From Antilocapra americana (lineage: Eukaryota; Chordata; Mammalia; Artiodactyla; Antilocapridae), in assembly GCA_007570785.1 (NCBI GenBank), contig ML662442.1:59479785-59543784 (forward strand): a stretch of DNA of 64,000 nt. The letters run 5' to 3'. The notes under the pieces are model-generated. The model did no database searches and was not told the DNA's origin. It saw only the letters and a program-made list of their open reading frames with translations. Positions within the stretch are counted from its first letter, which is position 1. Every line of letters begins with the position of its first letter. A program made the translations under genes and the position numbers. Below are positions 33,261 to 45,245 of the stretch, in pieces.

Positions 33261-35736
33261 AAACACATGTCCTTTTTAAAAAAATTATTTATTTTAATTG
33301 GAGGCTAATTACTTTACAATATTGTAGTGATTTTTGCCATACATTGTTATGAATCAGCCATGGGTGTACATATGTTCCCCATCCTGAACCCCCCTCCTAC
33401 CTCCCTCCTGATCCCATCCCTCAGTGTCATCCCAGGACACCAGCCTTGAGCACTCTGTCTCATGCATCGAATCTGGACTGGCGATCTGTTTCACATATGA
33501 TAATATATGTGTTTCAATGCTATTCTCTCAAATCATCCCACCCTCGCCTTCTCCCAAAGAGTCCAAAAGTCTGTTCTTTACATCTGTGTCTCTTTTGCTG
33601 TCTTGTATATAGGGTCATCATTACCATCTTTCTAAATTTCATATATATGTGTTAATATACTGTATTGGTGTTTTTCTTTCTGACTAACTTCACTCTGTAT
33701 AATAGGCTCCAGTTTCATCCACCTCATTAGAAGTGATTCAAATGCATTGTTTTTAATAGCTGAGTAATATTCCATTGTGTATATGTACCACAGCTTTCTT
33801 GTCCATTCATCTGCTGATGGACATCTAGGTTGCTTCCATGTCCTGGCTATTGTAAACAGTGCAGCGATGAACATTGGGGTACACATGTCTCTTTCAATTC
33901 TGGTTTCCTTGGTATGTATGCCCAGCAGTGGGATTGCTAGGTCATATGGCAATTCTATTTCTAGTTTTTTAAAGGAATCTTCACACTGTTCTCCAAAGTG
34001 GCTGGACTAGTTTGCATTCCCACCAGCAGTGTAAGAGGGTTCCCTTTTCTCCACACCCTTTCCAGCATTTATTGTTTGTAGGCTTTTTGATAGCAGCCAT
34101 TCTAACCAGTGTGAAATGATACCTCATTGTGGTTTTGATTTGCATTTCTCTGATAATGAGTGATGTTGAGCATCTTTTCATGTGTTTGTTAGCCATCTGC
34201 ATGTCTTCTTTGGAGAAATGTCTATTTAGTTCTTTGGCCCATTTTTTGATTGGGTCATTTATTTTTCTGGAATTGAGCTGCAGGAGCTGCTTGTATATTT
34301 TCAAGATTATCTTTGTCAGTTGCTTTGTTTGCTATTATTTTCTCTCATTCTGAATGCTCTCTTTTCACCTTGTTTATAGTTTCCTTCATTGTGCAAAAGC
34401 TTTTAAGTTTAATTAGGTCCAATTTGTTTATTTTTGCTTTTATTTCCAATATTCTGGGAGGTGGGTCATAGAGGATCCTGTTATGATTTATGTCAGAGAG
34501 TGTTTTGTCCATGTTTTCCCTTAGGAGTTTTATAGTTTCTGATCTTACATTTAGATCTTTGATCCATTTTGAGTTGCTTTTTGTGTGTGGTGTTAGAAAG
34601 TATTCTAGTTTCATTCTTTTACAAGCAGTTGACCAGTTTTCCCAGTACCAGTTGTTAAGGAGATTGTCTTTTCTCCATTGTATATTCTTTCCTCCTTTGT
34701 CAAAGATAAGGTGTCCATAGGTGTGTGGATTTATCTCTGCACTTTCTATTTTGTTCCATTGACCTATGTTTCTGTCTTTGTGCCAGTTCCATACTGTCTT
34801 AATGACTGTACCTTTGTAGTATAGTCTGAAGTCAGGTAGGTTGATTCTTCTAGTTCCATTCTTCTTTCTCAAGATTGCTTTGGATATTCAAGGGTTTTTT
34901 TTTTTTTTTTTGTATTTCCATACAAATTGTGAAATTATTTGTTCTAGTTCTCTGAAAAATACTGTTGGTAGCCTGATAGGGATTGTATTGAATCTATAGA
35001 TTGATTTGGGTAGTATACTCATTTTCACTATATTGATTCTTCCGATCCATGAACATGGTATATTTCTCCATCTATTTGTGTCATCTTTGATTTTTTCCAT
35101 CAGTGTTTAATAAAACACTGTTTTCTATATATAGGTCTTTTGTTTCTTTAGATAGATTTATTCCTAAGTACTTTATTCTTTTTGTTGTAATTGTGAATGG
35201 AATTGTTGACTTAATTTCTCTTTCTGTTTCTCATTGTTAGTGTACAGGAATGGAAGGGATTTCTGTGTGTTAATTTTATATCCTACAACTTTACTATATT
35301 CATTGATTAGTTCTAGTAATTTTCTGGTGGAGTCTTTAAGGTTTTCTATGTAGAGGATCATGTCATCTGCAAACAGTGAGAGTTTTACTTCTTCTTTTCC
35401 AGTCTGGATTCCTTTTATTTCTTTTTGTTCTTTGATTGCTGCGGCAAAAACTTCCAAAATTATGTTGAATAGTAGTGGTTAGAGTCGGCACCCTTTTCTT
35501 GTTCCTGACTTTAGGGGAAATGCTTTCAATTTTTCACCATTGAGGATGTTTGCTGTGGGTTTATCATATATGACTTTATTATGTTGAGGTGTATTCCTTC
35601 TATGCCTGCTTTCTGGAGGTTTTTTTTTTTTAGTCAAAAATGGATGTTGAATTTTGTCAAAGGCTTTTTCTGCATCTGCTGAGATAATCATGTGGTTGTT
35701 ATCTTTCAATTTGTTAATGTAGAAACACACATCCTT
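33261..35736 (-). mobile_element. Ruminant L1, 5'-truncated, 2.45 kb, with RT motifs
   Basis: Minus-strand L1 comprising the ORF2 reverse-transcriptase region onward plus the 3' UTR. The RT motif '[14 protein letters not shown]' lies at about 35680-35640 and the catalytic FADD at 35373-35362. The C-terminal Cys motif '[18 protein letters not shown]' is near 34090-34030. The frame is nearly continuous from 35730 to 34345, with a few stops (one right after 'KGCRL'), then frameshifts. TSD-like flanks 'aaacacatgtcctt' (33261-33274) and 'aaacacacatcctt' (35723-35736) differ at 2 of 14. Inactive, but younger than the L1M pieces. Confidence 0.93.
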
Positions 35737-35861
35737 GTCATTCCCCCCAGCCCTGTCTTGTTTTCCCTACTTGTGTTTCTTGGAATCATCTTCCCAATAA
35801 ACTACCTAAATCAGGATTACCTTATGGTTTCTTTCTTTCTTCTTCTTCTTCTTTTTAAGCA

Positions 35862-36068
35862 ATACTTTTATTAATTTATTTGGCTTCGCCAGGTCTTAGT
35901 TGCAGCACATGGGATCTTTGATCTTCATTGCGGCATGTGGGATTTCTAGTTGCCACCTGTGAACTCTTAGTTGCAGCTTGTGGGACCTACTTCCCTGACC
36001 AAGGATAGAACCTGGGCCCCTGCATTGGGAGCATGGAGTCTTGGCTACTGGATCACCAGGGAAGTCCC
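35862..36068 (-). mobile_element. CHR SINE
   Basis: Antisense CHR: 'ggcttcgccaggtcttagtt', 'gcattgggagcatggagtct', head 'ggatcaccagggaagtcc'. 'ggtttctt' on both sides may be the TSD. Confidence 0.8.
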
Positions 36069-37117
36069 TGCCTCAGGGTTTCTTGCAGAGGAACCCAGAA
36101 GACCAGGTGTGGGGGCAACGTTCAGCTAAACAATAACCCTAATCAGGTCCACTAACAAACTATAGTATTAGATAAAGACCATTTTTAAACATTTCTACTA
36201 GTTGACCATATGCAAGCCATTTGTTCTAGTTGAAACCAAATATAAATCAGAGCCCTAATATTTTTCATAGTGCCTGTGGAGATGGGAATTAACTGTCTCT
36301 TCATCCAAAAAATTATGCTGTGTCCTGGAGCTGGTAGTGTTAACTCCCAGGTCTTAAGCTTTCATTTAATCATGATTAAAATTGTCTATTAAGTTTGATT
36401 TGGCCATATAAGAAGCCAGAACTTTAGAGTGGGGATAAATAATGAACATCATCTTTGGTGGCAGTCAGTCACCTTGAATGATTGCTGTTATATATTTGAA
36501 GAACAATTAGTGATCATTCTCTGTCTGGGGGTGTAGTTGGCTCTGTTAAAAGTGTCGTCAATTATTAATTGGTGTGAAATAGCCATGAAAAGCTAAGCTT
36601 TTCTCTTTTAGTTCAGAAACTGCCAAGAAAAAAAAAAGGTGCAATTTTGAAATTTTGTGCTTCTTTAGGTTTTCAAATTATGTCCATTTGCTTTGAGGTG
36701 ACTTTAATCTGGATAATAGTCTGTCTAGAGATATTGTAATTCAAGGGGTTTCTACCTAATTAAAAATGAAAGAAACAACTTGAAAGCATGGTGGGATATA
36801 ATTGTAACACACTTTCTCCATCCCCATGGGAAAAAGGGAGGTGAAGGTGAGGAGAGAAATAGAAGGAAAAGAGGAAAGAGTGAGATGGAAGGTTTACTTT
36901 AGTGTCTTGGAAGCACTAATGAGAATAAAAAAATAATAGCTAACATTGATTACTTTCTTACATGGGCTCTCCAGTCTTCTAAACACTTTACTTATGAAAC
37001 AACTGAGGAATACCATCAGTGATTTTTGATAAAGTGAGTCTGGAATGAAAGCCAGGTAGGTTCCGAGTGTGCCCTCTAAGCCTCTATACTGTCTTGCTTC
37101 AATAATAGTAATAATAG
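36069..37117. other. Unassigned DNA
   Basis: No recognised repeat or gene. Confidence 0.35.
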
Positions 37118-37118
37118 G

Positions 37119-37345
37119 AGTATTCCCTGGTGGTCCAGTGGTTAAGAATCTGCCTTGCAATGTTAGGGACACCTGTTTGATTCCTGGTCGGAAACTAAGA
37201 CCCCACACGCGTGGAGCAACTAAGCCTGAGCTGCAATTGCTGAGGCCTGCGCACCACTGCTACGGAGTCTGTGCACTTCAATGAACGATCTTGTGTGCCA
37301 CAGTTAGGACCTGGTGCAGTCAAATAATAGATAAGTATTAAAAAT
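37119..37345 (+). mobile_element. CHR SINE (sense)
   Basis: Sense CHR with head 'attccctggtggtccagtgg', B-box-like 'gtttgattcctggtcgg', then 'actaagaccccacacgcgtg'. It ends in an A/T-rich tail. Confidence 0.8.
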
Positions 37346-37371
37346 ATAGTGACAAAAGTACTTAATAGGTC

Positions 37372-37510
37372 TTCTTATGTGCTCTCTGTGGAAGGGGTTA
37401 GCTCCATTTTATAGATAAGGACGTTGAGTTTTGGAAAAATTGACTCATCAGTTAGCTCAAAATCAGACAACATAAATGATGGCTTTTAGTGCAAGTCAGA
37501 TTAAAAAAAT
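37372..37510 (-). repeat. MIR SINE
   Basis: Antisense MIR core: 'ttttatagataaggacgttg', then 'gactcatcagttagctcaaa'. Degraded. Confidence 0.5.
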
Positions 37511-37789
37511 TGTGCTTTATGGGCTATCAAGTAGCTTTTCAGAAAGAGGTTTCAGCTTTCTGTCCTCAGAGTTGGCCTTAGCATCCCAGGGCCATGACTA
37601 GGAAACCCAGTTAACAGAACACTTGTGGTCCCTGGGGCTGCTCTGGGGTGCTTGTATATAGGTAGGTAGGCCAGTCCTGAGGCTTCCAGGAGAACTGAGC
37701 TGCCTTGCTACTAAGTTCAAATGCTAACTGAACCTCTTGCCAACTTACAGCTCAGGTGTGTTTCCTTATGGACCTGCGCACACATCTCT

Positions 37790-38165
37790 TTGAAATATAA
37801 CCGTCAAAGAAGGTAAGGCCCTATATCTAGCTTCCTGGGAGAAGATGGGCCTAATTTCAGCTGTCCCTTTGACTCCAAATGGCAAATCTGACCTCCAGCT
37901 GTAAAGATAAGATAAAATTACCAATTTTATCCTGAACACATAAATGCAGGGGATTGTATTCCCTGAGTTATATAAAAGACTTTCCTCTGTCTTTGCAATC
38001 CCTTTAGAGAATTGCCTGTGCTATCACCTCCTGGTTTTATTCAGTAATAAGATTGTTTTCTTTCTCTTTTACCTTGGTGTAGAGGTTTTCTAGGTTGGAA
38101 GGAAATTTGATTTTTAAACTGTATTTCCCCAGCAGTACCTTATGTGACCTCTTCTTAGGGAGTCT
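37790..38165 (+). repeat. Old LTR-like repeat, copy A
   Basis: Aligns by eye with 46025-46405. Shared order: 'tttcagctgtccctttgact', 'cctctgtctttgcaatccct', 'gaattgcctgtg', 'agaggttttctaggttgg', 'tatttccccagcag'. Two copies 8 kb apart in one orientation indicate a dispersed old repeat. LTR-like character is a guess from an AATAAG-like site and an upstream 'gagttatataaaag' TATA-like box. Confidence 0.5.
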
Positions 38166-38269
38166 GATAAAGAAAATTGCTTCTGGAAAGGATCTGGGGT
38201 GCAAGGGATGGGGAATATGTACTAGACTCACAAGGAGGGCTTCTCTTATTGATAGATTTGATAGAGCCA

Positions 38270-38365
38270 TTAATTAATTTATTCAATATTTATTGAGCAC
38301 CTGCTTTGTGCCTGGCTCTGTGCTGGAGTCAGGATGTCAGAGACAGATAGTTCTTGACCACAACC
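38270..38365 (-). repeat. L2 3' end
   Basis: 'attcaatatttattgagcac' and 'ctttgtgcctggctctgtgc' are the antisense L2 end. Confidence 0.65.
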
Positions 38366-39515
38366 CACTGGGGCCACAGTGATTGAAACTGCATATGTTT
38401 CTTGGGTTGCTAGGATAGGGATTACCTGTGGGTTCCCAGCCTGGAAACTGGGAGCTCTACAGAGAGATCAATGGCTGTAGAATTTAAAATCCTCTAAAGA
38501 AAGGATCAGTATGTCTTCCTCTGATTGGGCCTTGAAGAAGGCCTAGAACTCTTTCCTTATAGACTGGCATTCTTAGATGGCATGGCTCCTGTGTGAATCA
38601 TCTTCACATAGCCAAGCTACACCTGAGTTTCTAACATGTAGTAGGTAGGCTAAATGGTCTTTGACTAAATGAAAATGAAAGAAATTAACTTTTCCTCTGA
38701 TCAGGAAAGACTCAGAGGCAAAAATCATTATGACCTTTTGTTGACTGAAAGAAAAATGCACGACATCAAGAGTTGAGGGTTTAAATTTATTCAAGGACCT
38801 TATTGAAAACTATGGTCTGGGAGCAGCTGCTCTGTAACTCTGAGGAGCTATTCCAAAGAGGGAGAGGGAGAAGCCAGTATATATGTGATTTTTGGCTGGG
38901 GAATATGTACAGTTACACACACACACATATGTACAGTCAAGCTTTCATCTTGGTAAAAAAATCACTGCTAGTCACACAGAACACACCTCTCAAGGTAATG
39001 ATTTTAGGGCTTTTGGGAAGACTCTTCCCATGCATAGAATAATTATAATTAAATAATTAAAAAATAATTAAAATTATTCCTGAGATATTAATCTAACTAT
39101 CAAAGGAGCCTGCTTGTCCAAAGTACATAACATCCTGTTAACATCTTAATCTCCTCTCAGAGTTCCCTGTTGATTAGTGACTGCAGCAGGTTATGACTTA
39201 ATTCTTAATAGTACTGAGTGGTGAGCAAGAAAAGCTCTTTGTTCTTCCTTATGTACTTTCAAGGTGTTTGTGGGCATGTGTTTCATTGTTTCCCTCCTGG
39301 GGTGGCTGTATCCTAATAATATCATTGTAATAGCATTCATTCCTCAGGGTTATAGTTTTCATATTCTGGAATGTCCCTCCTTTCTCCCATTTACCAGCTC
39401 TTCATTATTTCTTTTCTATTTGAACTCATTTCTCTCCTGCACTCTTCCCCTTTTCCCACAGCAACTTCTCTCTGTACTAAAGTCTGAAACAATACTAAAG
39501 CTTAACAATTAGTCA
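38366..39515. other. Unassigned DNA
   Basis: AT-rich low complexity at about 39042-39078 and a short (CA)n at 38917-38928. Otherwise nothing recognised. Confidence 0.4.
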
Positions 39516-40170
39516 CTATTTATTTTTTAATTTTTATAATCCTGTGTTGGTTTCTATTGAACAACAATGGAAGTCAGCCATAATAACACATATATCCACT
39601 CCCTCTTGAGCCTTCCTCCCCTCCCCTATCCCACCCCTCTGGGTCATCACAGAGCTCCAGACTGGGCCCCTGTGTTGTACAGCCACCCCTCACCAGCCGT
39701 CCACATTACACATGATAGAGTATTTATGTCAATGCTACTTTCTCCATTTGTCCCACTCTCTCCATCTCGCACTATGTCCACAAGTCCATTCTCTACATCT
39801 ACATCTCCATTCCCTCCCTGCAAATAGGTTCATCAATACCATTTTTCTAGATTCCATATATATGCATTAATATACAATATCTGGGCTTCCCTAGTGGCTC
39901 AGTGGTAAAGAATCCCCCTGCAATGTAGGAGCAGCAGAAGATGCAGATTCCATCCCTGTGTTGGGAATATCCCCTGCAGGCAGGTGTGGCAACCCACTCC
40001 AATATTCTTGCCTGGAGAATCCCATGGACAGAGGAACCGGTTGGGCTGTAGTTCATGGGGTGGCAAAGAATGGAACATGATTGAAACGACTTAGCATGCA
40101 TACAATATTTGTTTTTCTCTTTCTGACTTACTTCACACTGTATAACAGACTATAGGTTCATCCACCTCAA
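39516..40170 (-). mobile_element. L1 3' UTR, split by Bov-tA
   Basis: Antisense ruminant L1: 'aatcctgtgttggtttctat', 'gcaaataggttcatcaatac', 'tctagattccatatatatgc', resuming after the SINE with 'tttctgacttacttcacact'. Confidence 0.82.
39872..40108 (+). mobile_element. Bov-tA SINE with 9-bp TSD, in L1
   Basis: Sense, full length: head 'gggcttccctagtggctcag', tail 'gattgaaacgacttagcatg'. Exact TSD 'atacaatat' at 39872-39880 and 40100-40108. Confidence 0.92.
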
Positions 40171-40254
40171 ATATAATGTCTCTCACACAAGGTACCCTTT
40201 ACGGTATCCTCTTGCCGTTCAGATTTGCCAGTTGGCAAATGAGCAGTGGAAGGT

Positions 40255-40645
40255 ACATGTATTAGTTGCCAGGGCTGCCATAACAAAGTACCATAGACTA
40301 GGTGGCTTAACCAACAGAAATTAATTTTTTCACAGTTCGGGAAGGTACAAGTCTATGATTGAGATGCCAGCAAGGTTGTTTCTTTTGAGGTCTTTTTCTT
40401 TGGCTCAGAGATGGCTCTCCCCTCCCTGTTTTTAGGTGGTCTTCCCTCTATACCTCTCTGTGTCCTAACTCTTTCTTCTTATAAGGACACCAGTTGTATT
40501 AGGATCCAATCTAATGACCTCATTTAACTTAATTGCCTCTTTAAAGACCTTATCTCCAAATACAGTCACATTGTGAAGTACTGTGGTTAAGACTTCAACA
40601 TATGAATTTGGGAGAATACAATTGAGCCCATCATAGTACACCTTC
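40255..40645 (+). repeat. Ancient mammalian interspersed repeat (LTR-like)
   Basis: 'ccataacaaagtaccataga', 'cttcttataaggacaccagt', 'tatctccaaatacagtcaca', 'gacttcaacatatgaatttg' belong to a familiar old mammalian repeat family of about 400 bp. I recognise the sequence but am not sure of its name; LTR-type origin is likely. Confidence 0.6.
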
Positions 40646-40675
40646 AAGTTTGTCTTTTTTTTTTTTAAATTACTG

Positions 40676-41065
40676 GTCTAAAGCAATGTTGCTAGGAGTG
40701 ATAAAAGAATTACCTGGGGAGATTGAAATATACAGATGTCTGCACAGTTTCCAAGAGATCAGTCAGGGGGTCTGAAACAAAAATGGGAAACTGTACATTT
40801 AAAAAAAAACCCAGGTAATTAAGGCCTCCCAGATGGCTCTAGTGGTAGAGTCTACATGCCAGGAGACACAAGATGAGGGCACAATCCCTGGGTCAAGAAG
40901 ATCCCCTGGAGTGAAATGGCAACCCGCTCCAGTATTCTTGCTTGGAAAATTCCCTGGACAGAGAAGCCTGGTGGGCTCCAGTCCATGGGGTCTCAAAGAG
41001 TCAGATGCGACTGAGCACACAATTCAGACAATTAGTCAGGTTTGAGAACCACTATCACTATTCTA
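40676..41065. mobile_element. MER5A-like element, split by Bov-tA
   Basis: 'gaattacctggggagattga' through 'acccaggtaatt' before the SINE and 'tttgagaaccactatc' after it follow the MER5 order. Confidence 0.5.
40822..41030 (+). mobile_element. Bov-tA SINE
   Basis: Sense: head 'aggcctcccagatggctcta', body 'gaaatggcaacccgctccag', tail 'agtcagatgcgactgagcac'. Nested in the MER5A-like element. Confidence 0.9.
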
Positions 41066-41237
41066 ATTCCTGGCATGTTTATTTATTGTGCTAGAAAGAC
41101 CAAGTCTGGTGAGGACTCCTCTCAAAGTGTGCTGTTTTCTATCATTTGGTTTCATGTATTTTTCTGTCTTCTTCACTGCTTTTCATTTTTGTGTGAGTTC
41201 ATTGATGACCAACCTAGATAGCAGAGAGATTTAATAA

Positions 41238-41725
41238 GCAGAGAGATCACTTGCCAACAAAGGTCCATCTAGTCAAAGCTATGGTTTTTCCAGTAGTAAT
41301 GTATGAATGTGAGAGTTGGACTATAAAGAAAGGTGAGTGCCAAAGAATTGATGCTTTTGAACTGTAGTGTTGGATAAGACTCTTGAGAGTCCCTTGGATT
41401 GCAAGGATATCCAACCAGTCCATCCTAAAGGAAATCATTCCTGAATATTCATTGGAAGGACTAATGCTGAAGCTGAAACTCCAATACTCTGGCCACCTGA
41501 TGCGAAGAATTGACTCATTAGAAAAGACCCTGATGCTGGGAAGGATTGAAGGCAGAAGGAGAAGGGGACAACAGAGGTTAAGATGGTTGGATGGCATCAC
41601 TGACTCAATGGACATGAGTTTGATCACACTCTGGGAGTTGGTGTTGGACAGGGAGACCTGGTGTGCTGCAGTCCATGGGGTTGCAAAGAGTTGGACATGA
41701 CTGAACTGAACTAAACTGAACTGAA
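41238..41725 (+). mobile_element. BovB LINE 3' fragment, ~490 bp
   Basis: Sense: 'cttgccaacaaaggtccatc', 'tgtgagagttggactataaa', 'gactcattagaaaagaccct', ending in (GAACT)n at about 41703-41723. Encodes a relic of the BovB C-terminus. Inactive. Confidence 0.92.
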
Positions 41726-42243
41726 GCTCTTAAGGCACTCAACAAATTCCAATCCCAGTTTTATGATTTAATTAGCTTCATCTATTGAACTTATGTTCCA
41801 AATAATTTCTGACTCATATACTCCTATCTCAACTACAAGTATCAACTAGGTATCTAATTTACACTGTGTCTGCCAGTCATGGTAGATGATGATAACATAA
41901 ACAAAGGTGGAGTAAGGTCTGCCTTCAAGAAATTTAGAAACTTTCTTTGTTAAATTAACAAAGACATTATCTCTTAATGCTTCCATTTTATAAACAAAAT
42001 CATATCACTGGAGACTTACTGTGTCTTGGGTTGTTTTGACTGGGGTCTTTTATTACCCAGCTATGGTGACCCATTCACTATTATGTCTATGACTAAACTA
42101 GGGATCGGCCACCTAGGTTCTGTGTCTTGAAGCTGCCACCTTGAAAGACTGACATGAGTTCCCCAGTTCCTTTGTCCCTAGCACAGCTGTAGCCATGGTG
42201 GTAGAATCATGAAATAACAAATTTCAAAGCACAGTCCTCTCTC
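41726..42243. other. Unassigned DNA
   Basis: No recognised repeat or gene. Confidence 0.35.
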
Positions 42244-42298
42244 CGTAGGGTTGCAAAGAGTCAGACATGATTGAAACAACTTAGCACGCAGGCACACA
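42244..42298 (+). mobile_element. Bov-tA tail scrap
   Basis: 'cgtagggttgcaaagagtca' to 'gaaacaacttagcacgc', only the 3' end of a sense Bov-tA, 35 bp before a longer copy. Confidence 0.7.
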
Positions 42299-42332
42299 AA
42301 ATCCTCCCTAGATGTGATTTTGTATGTGATTT

Positions 42333-42570
42333 AAACCAATCTCTTGTGGCTTCCCCAATAGCTCAGTGGTAAAGAATATGCCTACAATGCAGGAGACACA
42401 GGAAATGTGGGTTCGATCCCTAGGTCAGGAAGATCCCTTGGAGCAAGAAATGATAACTCATTCCAGTATTCTTGCCTGGGAAATACCATGGACTGGGGAG
42501 CCTGCTGGGCTACAGTCCAGAAGGTTGCAAAGACTTGGACACGACTGAGCAACACACAAAACCAGTCTCT
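42333..42570 (+). mobile_element. Bov-tA SINE with TSD
   Basis: Sense, full length from 'ggcttccccaatagctcagt'. TSD 'aaaccaatctct' (42333-42344) and 'aaaccagtctct' (42559-42570), one mismatch. Confidence 0.92.
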
Positions 42571-42958
42571 CTAGAATGCTTTCTGGATTCCAGTGAAATT
42601 ATGCCCCATTTCTGGCGGCGTAAACCCAACAGCTGTTGTCAACATAGGAGATAATTTAGGCATTTAAAGTTGAAATGTAATCCTTTGGTTAAAAAATAAA
42701 ATCAAAGTCAAGAACAGGGATTTTTCTTTTCATAGCAAGTCATCTGTGTTGTCTTGAGGGTAACATAAAAAAATATTATAGATTTAAAAATTTGCTTCAG
42801 GTGTGTTAGAAGAAGAAAATATAAAGGAAGCAGAAACAAAAAGGAATGGGTTCTATGGATTTGAGAAGCAGAGGTCAGCTCATGCTGGGGGCTTCAGAAG
42901 TTTAGTGAAGGTCACCTGCTGCTCTTTAACTTATCTGTTCATTTCTTCTTTCAGTCAT
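42571..42958. other. Unassigned DNA
   Basis: No recognised repeat or gene. Confidence 0.35.
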
Positions 42959-42959
42959 T

Positions 42960-43090
42960 TCCTAAATCATTGATCAAACATTTATTATCTGCCTTGAGTT
43001 GTACAGATAAATAAAAAAAACTGTCTGTTCTCAGGAAGCTCAAAGTCCTGGAAGAGATGACCACATAGATGGAAAGTACAGTAGGTGTGA
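42960..43090 (-). repeat. L2 3' end
   Basis: 'gatcaaacatttattatctg' and 'ctgtctgttctcaggaagct' resemble the antisense L2 3' end. Confidence 0.5.
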
Positions 43091-43254
43091 TGGGTGTGTG
43101 ATGGAGCCATGCAGAGGGCAATGAAGAGCCTGGACGATGGATGCCCGGCTACTTGGTGGGGTAGGATGTGGGTTCAGAGAAGGAAACACTGAGCTGAGTG
43201 GAGGAAAGGGGAAAGGCATTTCATTCAAAAGGAATAGTCTAACAACAACCCACA

Positions 43255-43470
43255 ACCTTCGGACCATTAACATATACATACTACTGTTTATAAAATAGAT
43301 AATCCACAAGGACCTACTGTATTGCACAGGGAACTCTACTCAGTACTCTGTAGTAACCTATATGGGAAAAGACTCTGAAAAGGAATAGATACATGTATAA
43401 CTGAATCACTTTGTTGTACACCTGAAACTAACACAACATTGTAAATCATCTATATGCCCGTATAAAATGA
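43255..43470 (+). mobile_element. L1 3' end (sense)
   Basis: 'aggacctactgtattgcaca', 'gggaactctactcagtactc', 'gtataactgaatcactttgt', 'cctgaaactaacacaacatt'. The terminal ~200 bp of a ruminant L1. Confidence 0.9.
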
Positions 43471-43814
43471 AACTTCTAAAAGAAACTTCTAAAAAAGGAA
43501 TAGTATTCCTGAACTCAGATTACCCTCCCACCCCACTCCCACTGCCCAACCAAAGCAAATAGTTGTTTAAGTCTTACTAGTATCTTTTCATCAGAAGGAA
43601 AAGGTAGCTAGAGCAAACTATCCTGGCAGATGTACTTCTTGAGGCTGCAACAGTTTGAACAGTAAGAAACATTCATTTTTACATACATAAAAACATTAGT
43701 ATCTCCAGAACTAACAAAACCTAGTCTAGGCATGGGTGAGGAGGCACACACATGTTTTTCATGTCTCCTTTTTGCTAGGTGCTATGTTCCTGCTCTAAAG
43801 AGGCATTCATTACC
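43471..43814. other. Unassigned DNA
   Basis: No recognised feature apart from short homopolymers at 43821-43833. Confidence 0.35.
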
Positions 43815-43938
43815 CGCCCCCCCCTTTTTTTTGCCAAATCATGTGGCATGTGGGATTTTAAATTCCTAACTGGGATTGAATCTGTGCCTCCTGCATTGGA
43901 AGCTTTGAATTTAACCATTGGACCACTAGGGAAGTTCT
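43815..43938 (-). mobile_element. CHR SINE, partial
   Basis: Only the head half: 'aactgggattgaatctgtgc', 'ttggaccactagggaagtt'. Confidence 0.7.
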
Positions 43939-44694
43939 TACCTATTTGGTGAGTTTGATTGATTTTGATAATTTTTTTTTCCTCATGGAGATAAAAGAGT
44001 AGTATAGCAGATAGTGAACAATACTTATTATTATTTGCCATGAGTGAATCTATGATAATCAAATTTCATCTGTGGTATCTCTCTTAGAGAAACATAACTA
44101 TCATTATTAATGTGTTATTATAGTATCAGCGTTCCATGTCAGTATGTTTTGTATCCAGGAAGCAAAGGGAGATGACAATTCCACTGCAAACCAAAGGAAA
44201 AGAAAACCCACTCCTCTAATGATGTGCACCAGAATTTGTACTCAATGGTGACTCCACTGATTCTCCACTGGCAATACCTCTAATCTGTATCACTGTTGCT
44301 GTCTCCTAGGAGGGGCAAGGACCCATAAACTTGTGCGGCTAAAGATGTACATTCTTTAATCAGGTGTTTAGTGAATGCCTGCTATGTGTTAGGCTAGAGA
44401 TGCTGCCTGTGATAAATGAGGTTATTTATTTACAAAGGATTTGCAAAATACCTCTCAAGCTCTCCCTCATTCCCCCTTGCAATGTGCCTCTGCCTCTTCT
44501 GTCCAGTGGTGGAATCTATTTGTCTTCCTGGCTTGAATCTGGTTGGCTTTGGGTCTTGCTTGAGGCATAGAAGGCAGGGGAATAATGTGTGACATTCAAA
44601 AATCAAGACTGCCTCAAGAGGTCCTGACCCGGGGCTCTCAGCCTCTAGGAATGTTGCTGTCAAATGAGGACGCTCTAGAGATGTCATCCCCCCC
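43939..44694. other. Unassigned DNA
   Basis: No recognised repeat or coding signal. Confidence 0.35.
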
Positions 44695-45016
44695 CACCCT
44701 TTCTTTCTTTATTTTTGGCAGCACTGGGACTTGGTTGCTGTGCGAGGGCTTTCTCTAGTTGTGGTGAAAAGGGCGACTCTTTGCTGCAGTGTGTGGGCTT
44801 CTCCTTGTGGTGGCTTCTGTTGTGGAGTGGACTTTGGTAGTTACAGCACTCAGGTTCGGGGGCTGTGGCTCGTGGACTCTATAGTCTGGGTTCAGTAGTT
44901 GTGGCGCATGGGCTTATTTGTACTGTGGCATGTGGAATATTCCTGGACCAGGCATCAGATCCCTGTTCGCTGCATTGGCAGGCAGATTCCTATCCACTGT
45001 GCCCCTAGGGAAGTCC
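44695..45016 (-). mobile_element. CHR SINE (long form)
   Basis: Antisense long CHR: 'cagcactgggacttggttgc', 'gggctttctctagttgtggt', 'ggcaggcagattcctatcca', head 'gcccctagggaagtcc'. It sits head to head with the next CHR. Confidence 0.85.
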
Positions 45017-45017
45017 T

Positions 45018-45245
45018 CTAGGGACTTGGTGGCTAAGTCCACCTCTAGGTCCAGAGGCTAAGACTCTGGGCTCCCAATGCAGGGGTCTTAAGTTCAATCC
45101 CTGGTCGGGACTCTAGCTCCCACATGCCGCAACTAAGTTCCTGGGCTGCAACTAAAGATCCTACATGCCTCAACAAAGAGCGGAGATCCTGTGTACCCCA
45201 ACTAACACTCTTCTCAGCCAAATAAACAGTTTTTTGTTTTTTTTT
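45018..45245 (+). mobile_element. CHR SINE (sense), head-to-head partner
   Basis: Sense CHR: 'ccagaggctaagactctggg', 'gttcaatccctggtcgggac', 'cacatgccgcaactaagttc', then a T/A-rich tail. Its head abuts the preceding minus-strand CHR. Confidence 0.8.

Noticed and set aside
34345..34872. 175-codon minus-strand frame as a cellular gene
   Set aside because: It is the C-terminal part of L1 ORF2 within the 33261-35736 element.
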